64,000 nt of DNA from Bdellovibrionales bacterium. GTDB lineage: Bacteria; Bdellovibrionota; Bdellovibrionia; Bdellovibrionales; JAGQZY01. This document shows positions 20,901 through 35,900 of this stretch, piece after piece; the stretch's first letter is position 1, and each line of letters starts with the position of its first letter. Location of the stretch: contig JAIEOS010000026.1 in NCBI GenBank assembly GCA_019750295.1, forward strand, positions 62,001-126,000. Direction: 5' to 3'. A program made the position numbers and the translations under genes. Below the pieces are notes generated by a model. The model searched no databases. It worked only from the letters and a program-made list of their open reading frames with translations, and was not told where the DNA came from.

Positions 20901-23900
20901 TTGAGAGAACCACCACAAGTTCCACCGACCCCAGGATAAGAACCGCCCTTAAATACAAACGGTGCATTCATAGTGCCCGCATTGACAATGGCCGAGGCGG
21001 TCACCGCACCCGTGTTATCAATCGTAAATGTTTTATCTAAAGAGCTTCCCGCAGCTCTTGTACCGTAATCGAAAGTCGGCCCATCACTAATCACTAAAGT
21101 TGCCGGCGCTCCGGCTGTTCCTTGAACGGCCCGAAGAGCGTTCGCAGGAACTGCTCCGTTATTATAACTAATGTCAATAGTGTCACTGAATGGCCCCACA
21201 CCCGCCGGTGCGAACTCCACAACGATGTTACAAGAAGAGGCTGGAGATAAGGTCGTACCGCAATTTCCACCAGTTCCTGGGAACGAACCACCCAGGAAGC
21301 GGAATGGAAGTGCTAAGCCAACTTCGAGCATAGCCGTTGCCGTGCTGGCACCGCTATTGGAAATAATGAAGGATTGAGATCTTGATCCGCCATTTGCGAT
21401 GAGACCGAAGTTATAAGTAGGTCCGTTGTCGATCGTAAGGAGCGCCGGAGAAATTCCAGTTCCGGTCACTTGACGAGAACTTGTTTGCCCCGATGCTCCG
21501 TTGTTGTAATTGATATCGATAGTGTCGCTCGCTGCGCCCGTGCCAATCGGAGCATACTGAACGACAATCGTACATGAAGAACCAGCTCCAAGAGTTCCTC
21601 CGCAAGTTCCACCTGTCCCTGGATAAGATCCACCTAAGAAGAAGAATGGAGCCGCAAGACCTGAGCCCGACATCGTGTTCGCCGACACACCACCCGTGTT
21701 CGATAATGTAAATGTACGATTCGCCGTCGCACCGACAGTGACGCCGCCGTAATCGTAAGGATCGACTTCGCTAATTGTGACTAACGCAGGAGCCGCTCCA
21801 AGACCTTGAACTTGACGGCTCGAGATCTGAGCAGAGACACCGTTATTGTAAGCCATTTGAATGGTGTCTGTCGATAAGCCCGTAGAACTTGGCGAAAAGC
21901 GAACTTGAATCGTGCAGTTTGCGCCGGCCGCTAAAGTGGCGGCACACGTTCCGGCAGTTCCAGGATAAGTTCCACCTGTGAAAGTAAACGGAGCACCTAA
22001 TCCCACTTCCACCATGGACGTTGCGATAAATCCACCTGCATTCGAAACGGTAAATATATAATCCACATTCGAACCCACCGCATAAGTTCCATAGTTGTAA
22101 GGATCGGTCTCGGAAATGGTTAAATTCGCCGGCGAGACTGCAGTTCCTTGAACCGTTCGAGTCGAGGCCACAACATTAATACCGTTGTTATAGTTAAAGA
22201 CGATGGTGTCGTTGTCCGCCCCCGGAATCGTCGGCGCATATTCAACAACGATATTACAAGTGGCTCCGCCATTGAGAGATACAGTACAGTTACCACCAGT
22301 TCCTGGATAAGTTCCACCGAGATAGCGGTAAGGCGCTCCGATACCAATTTCTGTCAAAGCGGTCGCTTGGAATGTTCCGGTGTTCGTTAAAACAAAAGTA
22401 TGAACCGCCGTCGCACCGGCAGGTAGTGTTCCATAGTTGTAAGGGTCCGTTTCGCTGATCGTGATATTGGCAGGAGAAACGGAAGTTCCCGTCACATCGC
22501 GAAGAGCACTTTGCAGCACAACACCATTGTTGTAATCAATTTGAATTGTGTCGTTACTGACAGCAACAGCGACCGGAGCGTATTCAATAACGATACTACA
22601 GTTTGCGCCCGCATTGATTGTGTTCGTACAGTTTCCACCTGTTCCAGGGTATGTTCCACCGAGGAAGGAGAATGGGGATGCCAATCCTAAGCCGCTGACC
22701 GACGCTGCTGGGAATCCACCGGTGTTAGAGATCGTGAATGTGTGAGTGCGAGTGGCTCCGCTAGCAATAGTGCCGAAGCTATATGGATTGGTTTCGGTAA
22801 TCGTTAAGTTCGCCGGTGATACCGCATTGCCTTGAACCTGACGATTGGAGTTTTGAGTACTCACTCCGTTAAAGTAACTCATGGTTAATGTATCTGACGA
22901 TAATCCCGGAGAAATCGGCGCGTAAGCCACTACGAGCGTACAAGAGCCCGCCGGACTCAGAGCCGTCGAGCAGGTTCCACCAGTTCCTGGATAAGTTCCA
23001 CCGACAAACGCAAACGGAGCACCAAGACCCACTTCGCTCATCAGAGTTGCCGTCACCGATCCACCGTTCGTCACGGTAAACGTATGAGTGGCGACAGCAC
23101 CGGTCGGAATGGTTCCGAAGCTATAAGGATCAGCATCTGAAATATTCAACACGGCAGGAGCAGCTCCTCTTCCCTGAACGGCACGCTGCGAATTTGTCGT
23201 AATAGAACCATTATTAAAGTTCAATTCGATATCATCACTCTGGAGACCATTAATCACGGGCTCGAAACTGACAACGATCGTACAGTTAGATCCTGCACCT
23301 AAAGACGCTGTACAAGTTCCTCCCACGCCTGGGTATGTTCCGCCTTTAAATACAAACGGAGAAGCCATCGTTCCGGCATCAACGATACTTGTTGCTGCCA
23401 CAGCACCCGTGTTACTTATTGTGAAGACTTTATCTAAAGAGCTTCCTGTCGCGCGAGTTCCGTAGTCAAATGTCGGCCCATCGCTGATGAGAAGCGCTGC
23501 TGGAGCTCCTGATGTTCCCTGGATATCGCGATTCACGGTAGTGACCCCGATGCCATTATTATATTGCAGAGAAATCGTATCGTTATAGGCACCTAAAACG
23601 GTCGGGGCAAATTCAACCACAATCGTACAACTTGCGGCGGCACCGAGTGTGGTCGCACAAGTTCCACCCGTTCCAGGATATCCACCGCCTAAGAAACGGA
23701 ATGGCATTCCGATTCCGATCTCTAGAATTCCCGTCGCCGCACTTCCGCCCGCATTATTAATCGTAAATACATGAGATCTAAATCCATTGTTTGCAATAAC
23801 GCCGTAATCGTAAGGATCGGTTTCGGAAATGGTGAGTAACGATGGAGTTAAACCCGTTCCTTGAACAATACGGTTCGACTGCGCTACGGCAGCACCGTTG

Positions 23901-26900
23901 TTATAATCAATCTGAATCGCGTCAGAGGCTAAACCTGCGCCGATCGGTGCAAACTCGACAACGATTTGACACGAAGATCCGACGCCCAAAAAGTTATTAC
24001 AGTTTCCACCCGTACCAGGATACGCACCACCCAAATAATTAAATGGAGCTACAAGTCCACCACCACTCACCGCGGTCGCAGGAACACCACCGGTGTTCAC
24101 TAAAGTAAAGACGTGAGTTGTCGATGTTCCGATGGTGCGAGAACCAAAGCTATAAGGATCAACTTCGCTGATGACGATCAAAGCAGAGGCAGTACCTGTA
24201 CCTTGAATCTGACGATTCACGGACTGAGTCGTTGCACCGTCGTTGTAGTTGAAAGTGATCGTATCGGAGACTAAGCCCGTTCCGCTCGGAGCAAACTCAA
24301 GATTGACTGTACAACTTGTGCTTGGGGCCAAACTTGCCGCGCAAGTTCCGCCGGTGCCAGGATAAGATCCTCCGACGTAACCAAACGGAGCGGCAATTCC
24401 GACTTCGGCTATAGCCGTTGCCGTAAATCCACCGGTGTTCGAAACCGTGAAGAAGTGTGTGAGATTACCGCCAATCGCCACGGTACCGAAATCGTAAGGA
24501 TTAACTTCCGAGATCGTGAGTACCGCAGGGTTCGCACCAGTTCCTTGAACTTGGCGAGAAACGTTCTGCGGGTTGACGCCGTCGTTGTAAGAAAAATTGA
24601 TCGTGTCGGTCTGTAAACCAGTGGCGTTCGGAGAGTACTGGACAACAATTGTACAGCTCACACCCGGATTAAGAGTTGTCGAGCAAGTACCACCTGTACC
24701 AGGGTAAACTCCACCGAAGTAAATGTAAGGAACCGCTAATCCGTTTTCGGTCATTGCAGAAACCTGGAAGTTTCCGGTATTAGTGATAGTGAATGTATGA
24801 TTCACCGTTGCACCGATCGCAAATGTTCCGTAATTGTAAGGGTCGGTCTCAGATATCGTGAGTACGCCTGGAGTCACGGCAATGCCTGTCACGTCGCGAA
24901 GCGCACTTTGTGCGACAACGCCGTTATTGTAATCAATTTGAATTGTGTCGTTATCTGCAGGACTTGCCACACTTGGCATGTAAGCCACCACGATATTACA
25001 GTTAGCTCCGGCCGCAAGAGTCAGTCCGCAATTTCCACCCGTTCCCGGATAAGCTCCACCGAGGAATCCGTAAGGTGCATTAACTCCCAGTCCCGCCATT
25101 GCCGTGGCCGTGATACCACCACTGTTTGTAACAACAAATGTATGCGACGTTGTGCTCCCCGTAGGACGAGTTCCATAGCTGTACGGAGACACTTCAGAAA
25201 TCGTGAGCAACGCCGGAGCCACGCCCGTTCCCTGAATATTTCGAGTGGCAGTTTGGACGATCGCACCATCGTTATAGGAAACGTTAATCACATCTGTGAG
25301 TAGACCGGTTCCTGTGGGTTCAAACGCTATAATGAGAGTACAACTTCCGCCCGCAGAGAGGGTTGTGGTACAAGTTCCACCCGCTCCCGGGTATGTTCCG
25401 CCGACGTACACAAACGGTGCGCCGATACCATTTTCAAGAATCGCTGTCGCCGCAACTCCACCTGTGTTCGAAAGAGTGAAAGTGTGCGACGTCGAGCTTC
25501 CGATCGCATTGGAGCCGTAGTCATAAGGATTTGTTGCACTGAGAGCGAGAACAGCCGGTGCTGCCCCTGTGCCTTGTATGTTACGCTGAGTGTTTTGCGT
25601 CGTGGCACCATCATTAAAATTGATTTGAATCGTATCGGCGTGCGCACCAATCGATGCGGGCTCATAGCTTACAACTATTGTACATGTCGCCGCAGCGGCA
25701 ATCGTCGCACCACAAGTTCCGCCGACTCCTGGATAAGATCCACCTTTATAAAGGAATGGAAGAGCTAGGCCGCCAGAATCTGTCACACTGATTGCAGACA
25801 CGGCTCCGGAGTTAGTGATGTTAAAAATGCGATCAATGGTTGATCCTGTCGCTCTTACGCCGTAATCATAAGTCGGTCCACTATCGATGGCTAAGGCTGC
25901 CGGAGCGCCCGCTGTTCCTTGAATATCGCGAGTGGCTGCAACTGTGGCCGCACCATTATTATAGCTAAAATTAATAGTATCCGGGAATGAACCCACCATA
26001 CTCGGCGCAAATTCAATCACTATATTACAAGTCGCTCCTGCCGCTAACGTCGTACCGCAGTTTCCGCCCGTTCCTGGGAATCCGCCACCTAAGAAACGGA
26101 ATGGAAGGGTTAAGCCTGTTTCGCTGATGGTTGTTGCGTTACTAGCACCCGAGTTTGTTAAAGTAAACAGATGAGAAAGCGTTCCACCGTTAGCAATGAG
26201 TCCGTAATCATACGGGTTAGTCTCACTGATCGTAATTAATGCTGGAGCTATACCTGTACCTGTCACTTGACGAGAGCTTGTTTGCGAAGCCGCACCATTG
26301 TAGTAATTAATCTCAATCGTATCATTCGATGTGACTGTCGCTGTCGGGGCGTAGGAGACAACAACGGTACAATTCGCTCCGGCCACGATGGTCGCCGTAC
26401 AAGTTCCGCCCGTTCCTGGGAAGGCCCCACCGAGGAATGTAAACGGAGCGACTAAGCCCGATCCACCCACAACCGTTGCGTTCACCGCACCGGTATTTGT
26501 TAAAGTAAAGATATGATTCGACACCGCGCCAACAGTCACATTCGAGTAATCATAAGGATCTAATTCCGAAATCGTAATCAAGGCGGGAGCCGCACCGGTA
26601 CCTGTCACTTGACGAGACGAGCTAACGGTGGTGACACCATTGTTATAACTAAAGACCATGGTGTCAGATTGAACACCCGTGGCGATCGGACTAAACGCGA
26701 TGACAACGGTACAAGCGGCTGCAGGTCCAAGAGTGGCGGTACATGTTCCACCTGTGCCCGGGAATGCTCCTCCGAGGAAAGCAAAAGGCGCCGCTAAGCC
26801 CGTTTCGTTAATGACGCTCGCACCAAATCCACCAGTATTGGTTAATGTGAACGTATGGCTGTTCGATCCGCCACTGGCAAGTGTGCCGAAATTGTAAGGA

Positions 26901-29900
26901 TCAGATTCGGTAATCGTGATGTTGGCTGGTGTCACCGCGATCCCTTGCACAGTTCGTGTCGCGGCTTGAGCATTCACGCCATCGTTGTACGCCATATTAA
27001 TAGTATCTGTATCGAGAGGACTGACTCCACCCGGCGCATAAGCCACCGCGATTGTACATGTGGCCGCAGGATTTAAAGTATTTGTACACGTTCCACCGGT
27101 TCCAGGATATGAACCACCAACAAAAACAAACGGAGAGGCCAATCCTGTCTCTGCAATTGCCGAAGCTTGGAAGCTTCCGGTATTCGTTACGGTAAATAAG
27201 TGCGAGGCCGAAGCGCCCACAGCGAGAGTACCAAAGTCATACGGATTCGATTCGCTGATGGTGAGCAATGCCGGCGCAACAGCGATTCCCGTGAGCTGAC
27301 GTAATGAGCTCTGAGCATTGACACCGTCGTTGTAGTCGATCTGAATCGTACTTGTGTGATTCGGCGCACTTGGAGCCGCAGGAGCGTAAGATACAAAGAT
27401 CGTACAGTTCGCGCCCGCGGTTAAAGTTGTCGTGCACGTTCCACCCGTTCCAGGATATGAACCACCAAGATAACTGTAAGGTGCAGCGACTCCGCCACCC
27501 ACAAGTGCCGTCGCCGTTGAACCGCCCGTGTTAGTTAATGTAAAGGAGACATTCGTTACACTTCCTGTCGGGCGTGTGCCGAAATCATAAGGATCAAGAG
27601 CGGAGATTGTAATCACCGCTGGCAATGTGCCCGCACCCGTCACATCGCGAGTGGCAGCCACCGTGGCAGCTCCGTTATAGTAAGCTAAGTTAATCGTATC
27701 ATTCGCTACACCCGAAGCGGTCGGAGCAAAACGAATCACTAAGTTACAAGAGGATGAAGCCGAAAGCGTAGGACCACACGTTCCACCGGTTCCTGGATAA
27801 GCACCGCCAACAAAAGAGTACGGAGCGCCAAGGCCCGTTTCGCTCATTAAGGTCGCTGCAACTCCACCGGTATTGGTCACGCTAAAAGTATGATCCACAA
27901 AGGCACCGGTCGTCGCTGTGCCATAGTTGTACGTCGGACTGTCCGAAATTGTGAGTAATGCGGGGTTCGCCCCAGTTCCTGTCACTGGACGTGTCGTCTG
28001 TTGAGTTGTCGCACCGTTATTGTAATTAATCTCGATGGTTTCCGCGGCGGCGCCCACACCGGTTGGCTCAAACGCGATCACTATATTACAAGTCGCTCCG
28101 GAAGCAATGATCGCTCCGCAGTTTCCACCTGCACCAGGGAATGATCCACCCACGTAAACGTAAGGAAGAGACAACGTGCCCGCATCCGCCACACCCGTCG
28201 CGCTCACCGCACCCGAGTTGGTGATCGTAAATGTATGGGACGTCGAAGATCCCGTCGCTTGTGTTCCGTAATTATAAGTGGCCGCGTCCGAAATTGTGAG
28301 TAACGCCGGCGCTCCCGAGGTTCCCTGAACATCTCGTACCGCCGCAGCTGGAGCCGCTCCGTTGTTGTAAGCTAAATTGATCGTATCGGCATGAACCGCA
28401 ACACCCACTGGAGCATAACGAATCACAAGAGTACAGCTCGCTCCCGCCGCAATCGTCGCTCCGCAAGTTCCACCCGTTCCTGGATAACCACCGCCCAAAA
28501 ACCCAAACGGAGCCGCTAAGCCGGTCTCGCTAATTCCCGTCGCGATACTCGCTCCAGAGTTTGTCACCGTGAATGTATGATCTAGAACTCCACCGTCAGC
28601 AATCAAACCGTAGTTATAAGTAGGACCACTGTCGATTGTGAGTAATGCCGGCGAGATTCCCGTTCCCGTCACTTGACGAGAACTTGTTTGAGTTGTCACA
28701 CCGTTATTATAGTTAATGTCCATGGTGTCGTTGGAAGCAACCGATGCCGTCGGTGCAAACTCAACAACGACCGTACAACTTGCACCTGCGTTGATTGTAC
28801 CTGTACACGTACCACCTGTTCCTGGATAAGCTCCACCCAAGAACGTAAACGGTGCTGCTAAGCCAGAACCACCCACTGCAGTCGCAGGAACTGCTCCGGT
28901 GTTATTCAATGTAAACGTGTGAGTCGATGTTGCACCCACAGTCACGTTCGTAAAGTCATACGGATCTGTGTCCGAGATGGTAATCAACGCTGGAGCTGCA
29001 CCCGTTCCTTGCACTTGGCGAGTCGAGTTTACCGTTGTAACTCCGTTGTTGTAACTGATATTGATTGTGTCCGCTAAAACCCCTGTGGAGACCGGGCTAA
29101 ATGCAACAACGATGTTACAAACGGCGGCCGGTCCAAGGGTTGCCGTACAAGTTCCGCCCGTTCCCGGGAAAGTTCCACCAGCGAAAGCAAACGGAGCCGC
29201 TAGGCCGGTTTCGCTGATCGCACTTGCGGTGAATCCACCACTATTGGTCAATGTAAATGTGTGGTTTAGTGTGGCGCCAGAAGCTACAGTACCGTAGTTG
29301 TACGGATCCGCCTCGCTGATCGTGATCAAGGACGGAGTCACTGCAATACCTTGGACAGTGCGAGTCGCGTTCTGGGCGTTAACACCGTCGTTATATGCAA
29401 AATTGATAGTGTCGGTATCCAGCGGGCTCACTAAACCAGGAGCATAAGCTACAACGATCGTACAAGACGCCGCAGGATTCAGCGTGTTTGTACAAGTTCC
29501 GGCAGTTCCAGGATAACTTCCACCCACATAAACAAATGGAGTTGCTAATCCAGTTTCCGCCACCGCCGTCGCCTGGAAACTTCCCGTATTAGTTATTGTA
29601 AATGTATGAGTCGCTGTCGAGCCTACGGCCAGTGTTCCAAAATTGTAGGGATTTGAATCGCTAATCGTTAAGAACGCCGGTGCAACGGCAGTGGCCGTCA
29701 ATTGACGTAATGAACTTTGCGAGTTCACGCCGTCGTTATAATCAATTTGAATCGTATCATCATGGGTTGGAGAACTTGGTGCCGCTGGAGCATACTGAAC
29801 CACAATCGTACAGTTCGCACCGGCCGCTAATGTGGTCGTACAAGTTCCGGCAGTTCCTGGATAAGCTCCACCCACAAAACTATACGGAGCCGCTAAGCCT

Positions 29901-32900
29901 CCACCCACAAGCGAAGTCGCTGGAGACCCTCCGCCATTGGTCAAAGTGAACGTATAAATATTTACACTTCCGGTAGGACGAGTTCCGAAGTTATAAGGAT
30001 CAAGTTCGCTGATGTTGATGACGGCAGGCAATAGTCCCGATCCGGTAATATCTCGAGTAGCTGCGACCGTACCCGCACCGTTGTAGTAAGCAAGATTGAT
30101 GGTATCGTTGGCCACACCAGATGCCGTCGGCGCATAACGAATGACTAAGTTACATGTGCCCCCTGCAGACAATGTCGTTCCGCAAGTTCCACCCGTTCCA
30201 GGATAAGATCCTCCGACATAACTAAACGGCGCCGCAATTCCGCTCTCGGCCATTACCGTCGCCGCCACACCACCAGAATTCGTGACAACAAATGTATGAT
30301 CGGCTGTCGCGCCGACGGTGACAGGTCCGAAGTTGTGCGTTGGACCACTGTCGATGGCTAAGAGTGCAGGGTTCGCTCCCGTACCAGTAATGGGTCGAGT
30401 GGCGAGCTGAGCTGAGGCTCCATTATTATAATTAATTTCTATAGTCTCTGGAGCGACACCAACGCCCGTGGGTTCAAAGGCGACAACGATTGTACAACTT
30501 GCACCGGTGGTGATAATCGTACCACAAGTTCCACCTGTTCCTGGATATCCTCCGCCAACATAAACAAACGGAACCGCTAAGCCACCTGCATCGACAACCG
30601 CCGTTGCGCTGACTGCTCCACTATTAGTAATTGTGAATGTATGTGACGTGGAAGATCCCGTCGCTTGTGTTCCGTAGTTATAAGTTGGACCACCATCGAT
30701 GGTGAGTAATGCCGGAGCTCCTGCCGTTCCTTGAACCGCTCGAATAGCTGCAGCCGGAGCGGCCCCATTGTTATAAGCCAAGTTAATTGTATCGGCATGA
30801 ACCGCAACACCCACGGGAGCGTAGCGGATCACTAAAGTACATGTGGCGCCCGCCGCAATGGTCGCTCCGCACGTTCCGCCCGTTCCTGGATAACCGCCGC
30901 CTAAGAAAGCAAACGGAGCCGCTAAGCCCGTCTCGCTAATTCCTGTCGCGATACTAGCTCCAGAGTTCGTCACTGAGAACGTATGATCTAAAACCCCGCC
31001 ATCAGCAATCAAACCATAGTTGAAAGTGGGACCACTGTCGATCGTGAGGAGAGCTGGAGAAATTCCCGTTCCCGTCACTTGGCGCGAGCTCGTCTGAGTT
31101 GTTGCTCCGTTATTATAGTTAATGTCCATGGTGTCATTGGACGCCACCGACGCCGTCGGTGCAAATTCAACAACCACCGTACAACTTGCGCCCGCGTTGA
31201 TCGTACCGGTACAAGTACCACCGGTACCAGGATATGCACCACCCAAGAATGTGAAAGGTGCCGCTAAGCCAGAACCACCCACTGCAGTCGCAGGAACTGC
31301 ACCGGTGTTATTAAGAGTAAATGTATGAGTTGAGGTTGCGCCCACAGTGACGTTGGTAAAATCATAAGGATCGGTATCCGAAATCGTGATTAATGCTGGA
31401 GCTGCACCCGTTCCCTGAACTTGGCGAGTTGAACTTACCGCCGTAACTCCGTTGTTATAACTAATATTAATCGTGTCCGCGAGAACACCCGTCGAGACTG
31501 GGCTAAATGCAACAACGATGTTACAAACTGCGGCCGGTCCAAGTGTTGCCGTACAAGTTCCGCCCGTTCCCGGGAAAGCTCCACCAGCGAAAGCAAATGG
31601 AGCCGCTAGGCCCGTTTCGCTAATGACGCTCGCGGTGAATCCACCACTATTGGTTAATGTAAATGTATGATTAAGACTCGCTCCCGAAGCCACCGTACCG
31701 TAATCGTAAGGATCCGTTTCGCTGATGGTGATCAAGGACGGAGTCACCGCTATACCTTGCACCGTACGAGTAGCATTTTGTGCATTGACCCCATCGTTAT
31801 AGGCAAAGTTAATCGTGTCGGTATCGAGCGGACTTACCAGTCCTGGGGCGTAAGCGACAACGATTGTACAAGAGGCGGCTGGGTTAAGAGTGTTTGTACA
31901 AGTTCCAGCTGTTCCCGGGTAAGTTCCACCCACGTAACCAAACGGCGTCGCCAATCCCGTTTCGGCCACGGCTGTCGCTTGGAAGCCTCCGGTGTTTGTA
32001 ATTGTAAATGTATGAGTCGCTGTTGCACCCACTGCGAGTGTTCCAAAATTGTAGGGATTCGACTCGCTGATCGTTAAGAACGCCGGTGCAACGGCAGTGG
32101 CCGTCAATTGACGTAATGAACTTTGCGAGTTCACGCCGTCATTATAATCAATTTGAATCGTATCATCATGTGTGGGTGAACTCGGTGCGGCCGGAGCGTA
32201 CTGAACCACAATCGTACAGTTTGCACCTGCAGCTAAAGTTGGAGTACATGTTCCCGCCGTACCTGGATACGCTCCACCCACGAAGCTGTAAGGAGCGGCA
32301 AGTCCGCCACCGACAATCGAAGTGGCCGGAGAGCCTCCGCCATTGGTCAAAGTGAACGTATAAATATTTACACTTCCGGTAGGGCGAGTTCCAAAGTTAT
32401 AAGGATCAAGTTCGCTGATGGTAATCACTGCAGGCAATAAGCCCGAGCCCGTTACGTCGCGAGTCGTAGCCACAGTACCAGCACCATTGTAATAATTTAA
32501 ACTGATCGTGTCATTGGCCACGCCCGAGGCGGTCGGAGCATAACGAATGACGAGGTTACAAGATCCGCCGGCAGAGAGTGTGGTGCCGCAAGTTCCACCT
32601 GTTCCAGGATAAGTCCCGCCGACATAGGCAAAAGGAGCAGCGATTCCGGTCTCCGACATCACCGTCGCAGAAACTCCCCCAGTGTTGGTCACTACAAAAG
32701 TGTGGTCGGCTGTTGCGCCCACCGTTACCGGTCCGTAGTTATAAGTGGGTCCGCTGTCGATAGCTAACAGGGCAGGGTTTGCACCTGTTCCAGTAATAGG
32801 ACGAGTCGTTTGTTGAGCCGAAGCTCCGTTGTTATAATTAATCTCTATCGTTTCCGCCGCTACACCTAGACCTGTCGGCTCAAAAGCCACAACGATTGTA

Positions 32901-35900
32901 CAGCTCGCGCCCGTGGCGATCGTAGCGCCGCAAGTTCCTGCTGTTCCAGGATAAGCTCCACCCACGTAAACATACGGAGGAGACAACGTGCCCGCATCGG
33001 CCACAGCTGTTGCGCTTACCGCACCGGAGTTTGTAATTGTGAATGTTCGCGTGGTCGAAGACCCTGTCGCTTGGGTGCCGTAGTTATAAGTTGGACCGCT
33101 GTCGATGGTGAGTAATGCTGGCGCACCCGCAGTCCCCTGAACCGCACGCGTGGCGGCTGCCGGCGCAGCACCGTTATTGTAAGCCAGATTAATCACGTCA
33201 CCATTAACACCCACTCCCACCGGAGCGTAGCGAATGACTAACGTACACGAAGCTCCGGCGGCGATGGTGATACCGCAAGTTCCACCTGTTCCTGGATATC
33301 CACCACCTAAGAACGCAAAAGGAGCCGCTAAGCCTGTTTCGCTAATTCCTGTGGCGATACTGGCTCCAGAATTGGTCACTGTAAAGGTGTGATCCGCAAC
33401 TCCGCCGTCGGCAATTAAGCCATAGTTATAAGTCGGACCACTATCAATTGTAAGGAGCGCTGGAGAAATACCCGTACCAATCACCTGTCGCGAGCTTGTT
33501 TGCGTGGTCGCTCCGTCGTTGTAATTGATATCCATGACGTCATTGGATGCCACTGGAGCAATAGGTGCGAACTCAACAACTACAGTACAGCTGGCACCGG
33601 CGTTGATGGTTGCCGTACACGTTCCGCCCGTTCCTGGGAATGCGCCACCCAGGAATGTAAACGGAGAAGCTAAACCAGATCCACCCACGGCAGTCGCCGC
33701 GACAGCCCCGGTATTATTTAATGTAAATGTATGAGTGGACGTTGCGCCCACGGTGATGTTTGTAAAATCATAAGGGTCCGTATTAGAGATGGTGATCAAA
33801 GCCGGTGCCGCGCCAGTACCTTGAACTTGCCGATTCGATGTGACAGTCCCGGCTCCATTGTTATAACTGATGACCATCGTATCACTGGCCACACCAGTTC
33901 CCGTTGGGCTAAACGCTACAACAAGAGTACAACTGGCCGAGGCCGCAAGAGTGACCGTACAAGTTCCTCCGGTGCCCGGGAAAGCGCCACCGACAAATGC
34001 AAAAGGAGCTGCGAGGCCGGTTTCTAATAAAGCCGAAGCTTGGAAACCACCGGTATTTGTGAGAGTGAAGGTGTGTGGAGCGCTAGCTCCCGTCGCTACC
34101 GTTCCATAGTCATAAGGATCGGCATTACTGATTGTTATATTCGCTGGAGTGACTGCCACCCCTTGAACTGTTCGGGTTGACGCCTGCGCATTGACACCGT
34201 CGTTGTAAGCCATGTTGATCGTATCAGTATCTAATGGACTCACCAAGCTTGGAGCGTATTGAACAACAATCGTACAGTTGGCTCCAGCGTTAAGAACATT
34301 CGTACACGTTCCCGCCGTTCCAGGATATGAACCACCGACAAATGTAAATGGAGCTGCTAACCCAGTTTCGTTCACCGCCGTCGCTTGGAATCCGCCGGTG
34401 TTCGTGATCGTAAAGGTATGAGTTGCACTCGACCCTGTCGCTAGAGTTCCAAAGTTATACGGATTGGAGTCGCTAATAGTAAGAAGAGCCGGAGCTACGG
34501 CAACGGCCGTTAACTGTCGGAGTGTACTCTGCGCATTGACCCCGTCATTGTAATCAATCTGGATCGAGTCTAAATGAGTCGGAGTACTCGGAGCTACCGG
34601 CGCGTAAGAAACAACGATGGTACAGTTCGCCCCCGCATTGAGCGTTGTCGTACATGTTCCACCCGTTCCGGGATAAGCACCACCAAGATAGCTGTAAGGA
34701 GCGGCCAAACCAAGTCCAACGATAGCTGTGGCTGGAGAACCCCCACCGTTCGTTAATGTGAACGTTGCATTGGTGATACTTCCCGTTGGCTGCGTGCCGA
34801 AATCGTAAGGATCTAGAGCACTGATAGAGATCGTCGCGACGTTGAGTCCGGCACCCGTGATGTCTCGAGTGGCGGCGACTGTTGCCGTTCCATTGTAATA
34901 AGCAAGATTGATCGTGTCGTTAGCAACACCCGAGGCCACTGGAGCGTAGCGAATATTCAAAGTACAACTTCCCGCTGCGCTTAATGATGCCGTACACGTT
35001 CCACCAGTTCCAGGGAAGCTTCCACCGACAAACGCGAACGGAGCCGCTAGACCTGTTTCGCTAATGAGAGTGGCCGCAACACCGCCAGTGTTGTTCACCG
35101 TAAACATGTGATCCGCAAATGAACCCACAGTGACGTTCCCAAAATTGTACGTCGGACCACCATCGATCGCGAGAAGGGCCGGGTTCGCTCCCGTTCCCGT
35201 AACCGCACGATTCGTAGATTGAGCGGAAGCTCCGTTGTTATAATTGATATCGATACTGTCATTGAACGCGCCGACGCCGACGGGTTCAAAAGCCACGATG
35301 ATCGTACAACTCGCTCCAGTGAGAATAGTTGCTCCGCAAGTTCCACCGGTTCCAGGGTACGCACCACCCACATAAGTGAAAGGTGAGGCCAATCCACCCG
35401 CATCTGTCACACCCGTTGCGCTCACTGCGCCCGAGTTACTGATTGTAAATGTTCTTGGGGTGCTCGATCCTGTCGCTTGAGTATTGTAATTGTACGTCGG
35501 ACCGCTGTCGATTGTGAGTAATGCCGGAGCTCCCGATGTTCCCTGAACGTCGCGAGTCGCTGCGGTGACTGCCGCCCCGTTGTTATAGACAAAGTTAATT
35601 GTATCTGAATGAACGGCTACACCCACAGGCGCATAGCGAATGACCACGGTACATGTGGATCCCGCCGCAATCGATGCTCCGCAAGTTCCACCAGTTCCTG
35701 GATAACCACCGCCAAAGAAAGCAAAAGGAGCGGCTAAACCGGTCTCGCTGATTCCCGTCGCTGTGCTCGCTCCGGAATTGGTAATGTTAAATGTATGATT
35801 GAGCACGCCACCGTCGGCAATCAAACCGTAATTGAAGGTAGGGCCGCTGTCGATTGTGAGTAAGGCCGGAGAAATTCCCGTACCGATCACTTGGCGAGAG

